Shown here piece after piece: positions 61,922-64,000 of a DNA stretch of 64,000 nucleotides; the first letter of the stretch is position 1, and each line of letters opens with the position of its first letter. The notes under the pieces were generated by a model that saw only the letters and a program-made list of their open reading frames with translations, did not search any database and had not been told where the DNA came from. Made by a program: the position numbers and the translations under genes. The stretch is from Rhizobium sp. BK376 (GTDB lineage: Bacteria > Pseudomonadota > Alphaproteobacteria > Rhizobiales > Rhizobiaceae): assembly GCF_004341625.1 (NCBI RefSeq), contig NZ_SLZG01000003.1:371045-435044 (forward strand), read 5' to 3'.

Positions 61922-63385
61922 ATGATCGGCTCCAGGGACAGCTTGGCATTGGCGATGCGCTTCGTTCATTTCAGACTCATTGGCCCCACCATTGCCGGCA
62001 TAGCACTGCTGATCCTCGGGATGGCGACCTTCCCCTATTATGGCGTCGCCCGGATCGATGCCGAGGCGCGGCATCGGCAGGAAGCGCTGGTCGAGCGCAA
62101 TATCGCGCTCTGGATCAGCGATATCGAATTTTCGCTGACCGCCTGGACCATCTGGGACGAGGCGATCGCAAATCTGGACAACACCTTCAATTTCGAATGG
62201 ACTGACCGCAACATCGGCGCTTCGCTAATCGGCACCTCGCGAACGCGCTTTGCGGCTGTTCTGAATTCCAGCGATGCGATCCTCTATTCGCGAACGGACG
62301 ATACGGTGAAAGCCCGCCCATTCTTCATGAGAGGGCCGGCCGCAATCGTAAAGGATGCGTCTCAGCTCGTGGCAAACGTGCGCGAAAGGGAACTCACGCC
62401 TGCCAAGCCCGGCATTCCCAAGCCCGTTGCCATCAGCCGAATAGAGGTTTTGGGGGAAGAGGCCGTTCTTCTTTCCGCCAGCCTGTTTCAGCCGGATTTC
62501 GGCACAGCCAAGCCGAAGGGCGATCGCGCGCCGATCCTGATCACGGCGATGCCGATCGCCGGCAGTCTGCAGGATTTTTTCGGAGAGCGCTTTCTGCTTG
62601 ACGACGCGCATGTCAGCCCGCTGTCGTCAGTTACATCAGACCGCGCCCGCGTAGAAATCGCCGTGGGTTCGGAAGGCGAGGTCGAGGTCCTCTCCTGGCG
62701 GCCGCCCGCACCGGCGGCGGATGTGCTTTACCAGTCGCTGCCGCTGATCGTGACCGTCAGCCTTGTTCTCCTGGCCGGCGGTTTCTTCCTCGTCCGTATG
62801 TCCCAGGGGACAGCGCAGATGCTGGTCAGCCGCGAGCGGCAGATGCGGCACGCGGCCACGCATGATTTCCTGACGGGCATCGCCAATCGCTCGCTGCTGG
62901 CTGAAGAATTCAAGACGCTGTCTGACGCCGGACCATTGATGGTCGTCTGCATCGATCTCGACGGCTTCAAGGGCGTCAACGATAGCCATGGTCATGCGAT
63001 GGGTGACGAGCTGTTGAAAGTCGTCGCCGCAAGGCTTCGGTCGGGAACGCGGGAGGAGGACCGGCTTTTCCGTCTGGGCGGCGACGAATTCGCGATCCTG
63101 ATGCCAGACCTGTCGCTTGCGGAAGCCGAGCAGGTTTGCCGCCGCCTGTCTGCCTCGCTCTCAAGCCCGATCGCCCTGCCGCGTTGCAATATTGCCATCG
63201 GCGCCTCGTTCGGGATCAGCGAGGTCGCGGACAAGGACACGACCTGCGATGCCGCCCTCAATGCGGCGGACGCCATGCTCTACCAGGCAAAGTCCCTCGG
63301 CCGCGGCAGCGTTGTCACGGCCTCGAACGTGGCCGCGTCAGGGTCCGAAAAGGATGTCCGTCGGTCGGCCGCGGCGCGCCGTTGA
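61922..63385 (+). CDS. Membrane diguanylate cyclase with periplasmic CHASE4-like sensor
   Basis: 487 residues from the ATG at 61922 (an open frame upstream is antisense to the protease gene and lacks sense). TM1 (about 19-39), a ~230-residue periplasmic sensor of CHASE4 type (NIALWISDIEFSLTAWTIWD...), TM2 (about 279-299), then a GGDEF domain. RLGGDEFAIL (GGDEF at about 387) is the active site, and R-E-E-D five residues before it is a canonical inhibitory I-site. Makes c-di-GMP; ligand unknown. No EAL domain. Confidence 0.9.
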   Translation: MIGSRDSLALAMRFVHFRLIGPTIAGIALLILGMATFPYYGVARIDAEARHRQEALVERNIALWISDIEFSLTAWTIWDEAIANLDNTFNFEWTDRNIGASLIGTSRTRFAAVLNSSDAILYSRTDDTVKARPFFMRGPAAIVKDASQLVANVRERELTPAKPGIPKPVAISRIEVLGEEAVLLSASLFQPDFGTAKPKGDRAPILITAMPIAGSLQDFFGERFLLDDAHVSPLSSVTSDRARVEIAVGSEGEVEVLSWRPPAPAADVLYQSLPLIVTVSLVLLAGGFFLVRMSQGTAQMLVSRERQMRHAATHDFLTGIANRSLLAEEFKTLSDAGPLMVVCIDLDGFKGVNDSHGHAMGDELLKVVAARLRSGTREEDRLFRLGGDEFAILMPDLSLAEAEQVCRRLSASLSSPIALPRCNIAIGASFGISEVADKDTTCDAALNAADAMLYQAKSLGRGSVVTASNVAASGSEKDVRRSAAARR

Positions 63386-63388
63386 ACG

Positions 63389-63871
63389 CTAGAGGTTGCG
63401 GTACATGACAAGCGCGTCGACATAGCCTTCGGTCGGATGAAGGAATGCGCCGGGGAGGCGGCCGACGACATCGAAGCCGACGGAGGTCCAGAGCTTTACC
63501 GCCCGCACATTGCTGCTGATGACGAAATTGAACTGCATCGCCCGAAATCCGCGCTCTCTGGCATGATCGAGCGAATGCTCGTGCATCCTGCGGGCAACGC
63601 CCTTTCCGCCGGCCGCGGGGTCGACCATATAGCCGCAATTGCAGACATGCCGTCCGCCACCCGCCTGGTTGGCCTTGATGTAATAGGTCCCGACGATAGC
63701 GCCCTGGTCTTCGGTAACGAACGTTTCGCGGTCCGGTCCCAGCCAGTAGGCAAGCGCATCCGCTTCGGAAAGATCAGGATCCAGCGCGTAAGTTTCCCCA
63801 GCGCGGATCGTCGGGCCTATAATCCCCCATATCGCGCTTCGATCACTCTCAACTACCGGGCGTATAAGCAT
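63389..63871 (-). CDS. GNAT family N-acetyltransferase
   Basis: 160 residues from the ATG at 63871 (MLIRPVVESD...), typical start for the family; an ATG at 63892 would add seven residues. Acetyl-CoA motif VDPAAGGKGVARRMHEHSLDHARERG carries the R/Q-x-x-G-x-G/A signature; ISSNVRAVKLWTSVGFDVVG follows. Transfers acetyl to an amine, target unknown. Only 3 bases separate its stop from that of the DGC gene (convergent). Confidence 0.88.
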   Translation of the reverse strand: MLIRPVVESDRSAIWGIIGPTIRAGETYALDPDLSEADALAYWLGPDRETFVTEDQGAIVGTYYIKANQAGGGRHVCNCGYMVDPAAGGKGVARRMHEHSLDHARERGFRAMQFNFVISSNVRAVKLWTSVGFDVVGRLPGAFLHPTEGYVDALVMYRNL

Positions 63872-63892
63872 GTTACCGTCCGTTCGCTCCAT

Positions 63893-64000
63893 AGAACACT
63901 TTAGATGCTCTAGCTCACCGCCTCCACGGTGAATAGCAGAAAGATTGGCGGATAATGTCGGGTGGCGTCCACCCCCTTCGTCCTTGGACTATCATCAACC
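63893..64000. other. Window edge, no feature seen
   Basis: 108 bases upstream of the GNAT gene. No gene, tRNA or clear promoter could be supported. Confidence 0.4.

Overview
The window is a piece of a high-GC alphaproteobacterial chromosome, most likely from Rhizobiaceae (Rhizobium/Agrobacterium lineage). This follows from a PodJ-type polar organiser with a rhizobial-style N-terminus, a long-type dCTP deaminase, TIGR02186 and DUF6460 family proteins, CtrA-type and alphaproteobacterial LexA-type DNA motifs, and GC-rich CTTCTCCCC-type intergenic palindromes. Assignments come from reading the sequence and from family knowledge; no database search was run.

Layout. 1-413: the end of dcd and a tRNA-Gly(CCC). 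414-8513: an 8.1-kb accessory block entering exactly at the tRNA 3' end and closed by a second, imperfect copy of the last 20 bases of the tRNA. It holds a decayed arylsulfatase cut by the left junction, an operon of two exported DUF1254/DUF1214 proteins plus an exported arylsulfatase, and three tiny coupled genes behind a LexA-box promoter. No integrase is present. 8622-25000: ordinary chromosomal genes (acetyltransferase, chemoreceptor, LMW phosphatase-like protein, membrane glycosyltransferase, solute-binding protein, TerB-like protein, S24 regulator plus thermonuclease-fold protein, LuxR-type response regulator, pyrD, MATE exporter, CAP protein, methyltransferase, YitT). 25100-34600: small regulator-plus-enzyme modules (Rrf2/AhpD-like, TetR/hydrolase, HxlR/reductase, MBL hydrolase) and the DNA-repair-associated pair Lhr-type helicase and PdeM. 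34670-38320: TauE/TIGR02186 operon and an ABC-F protein. 38365-44577: a cell-polarity-flavoured segment with a secreted histidine-rich repeat protein (42 copies of a 15-bp unit) behind a perfect CtrA box, and the convergent podJ. 44578-52751: glycerophosphodiesterase, PCMT-like protein, a three-gene beta-oxidation operon with hairpin repeats in its gaps, and a class III cyclase. 52904-57497: ArsR/SRPBCC pair with a perfect palindromic operator, hydrolase, a third DUF1254 protein, cupin and nitroreductase. 57917-59959: an AT-rich, foreign-looking gene for a P-loop ATPase fused to a PD-(D/E)XK nuclease-like domain, the best candidate for an undescribed (probably defence) function. 59960-64000: a structured non-coding stretch, a probable frameshifted small gene, a HExxH protease-like protein, a diguanylate cyclase and a GNAT acetyltransferase.

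How it fits together. Most modules are self-contained: local regulator, palindrome, target gene. The accessory material is concentrated in the tRNA-Gly block and the 57.9-60 kb ATPase-nuclease gene. The three DUF1254 proteins (two in the island, one near 55 kb) suggest repeated acquisition or duplication of a periplasmic function still poorly defined.
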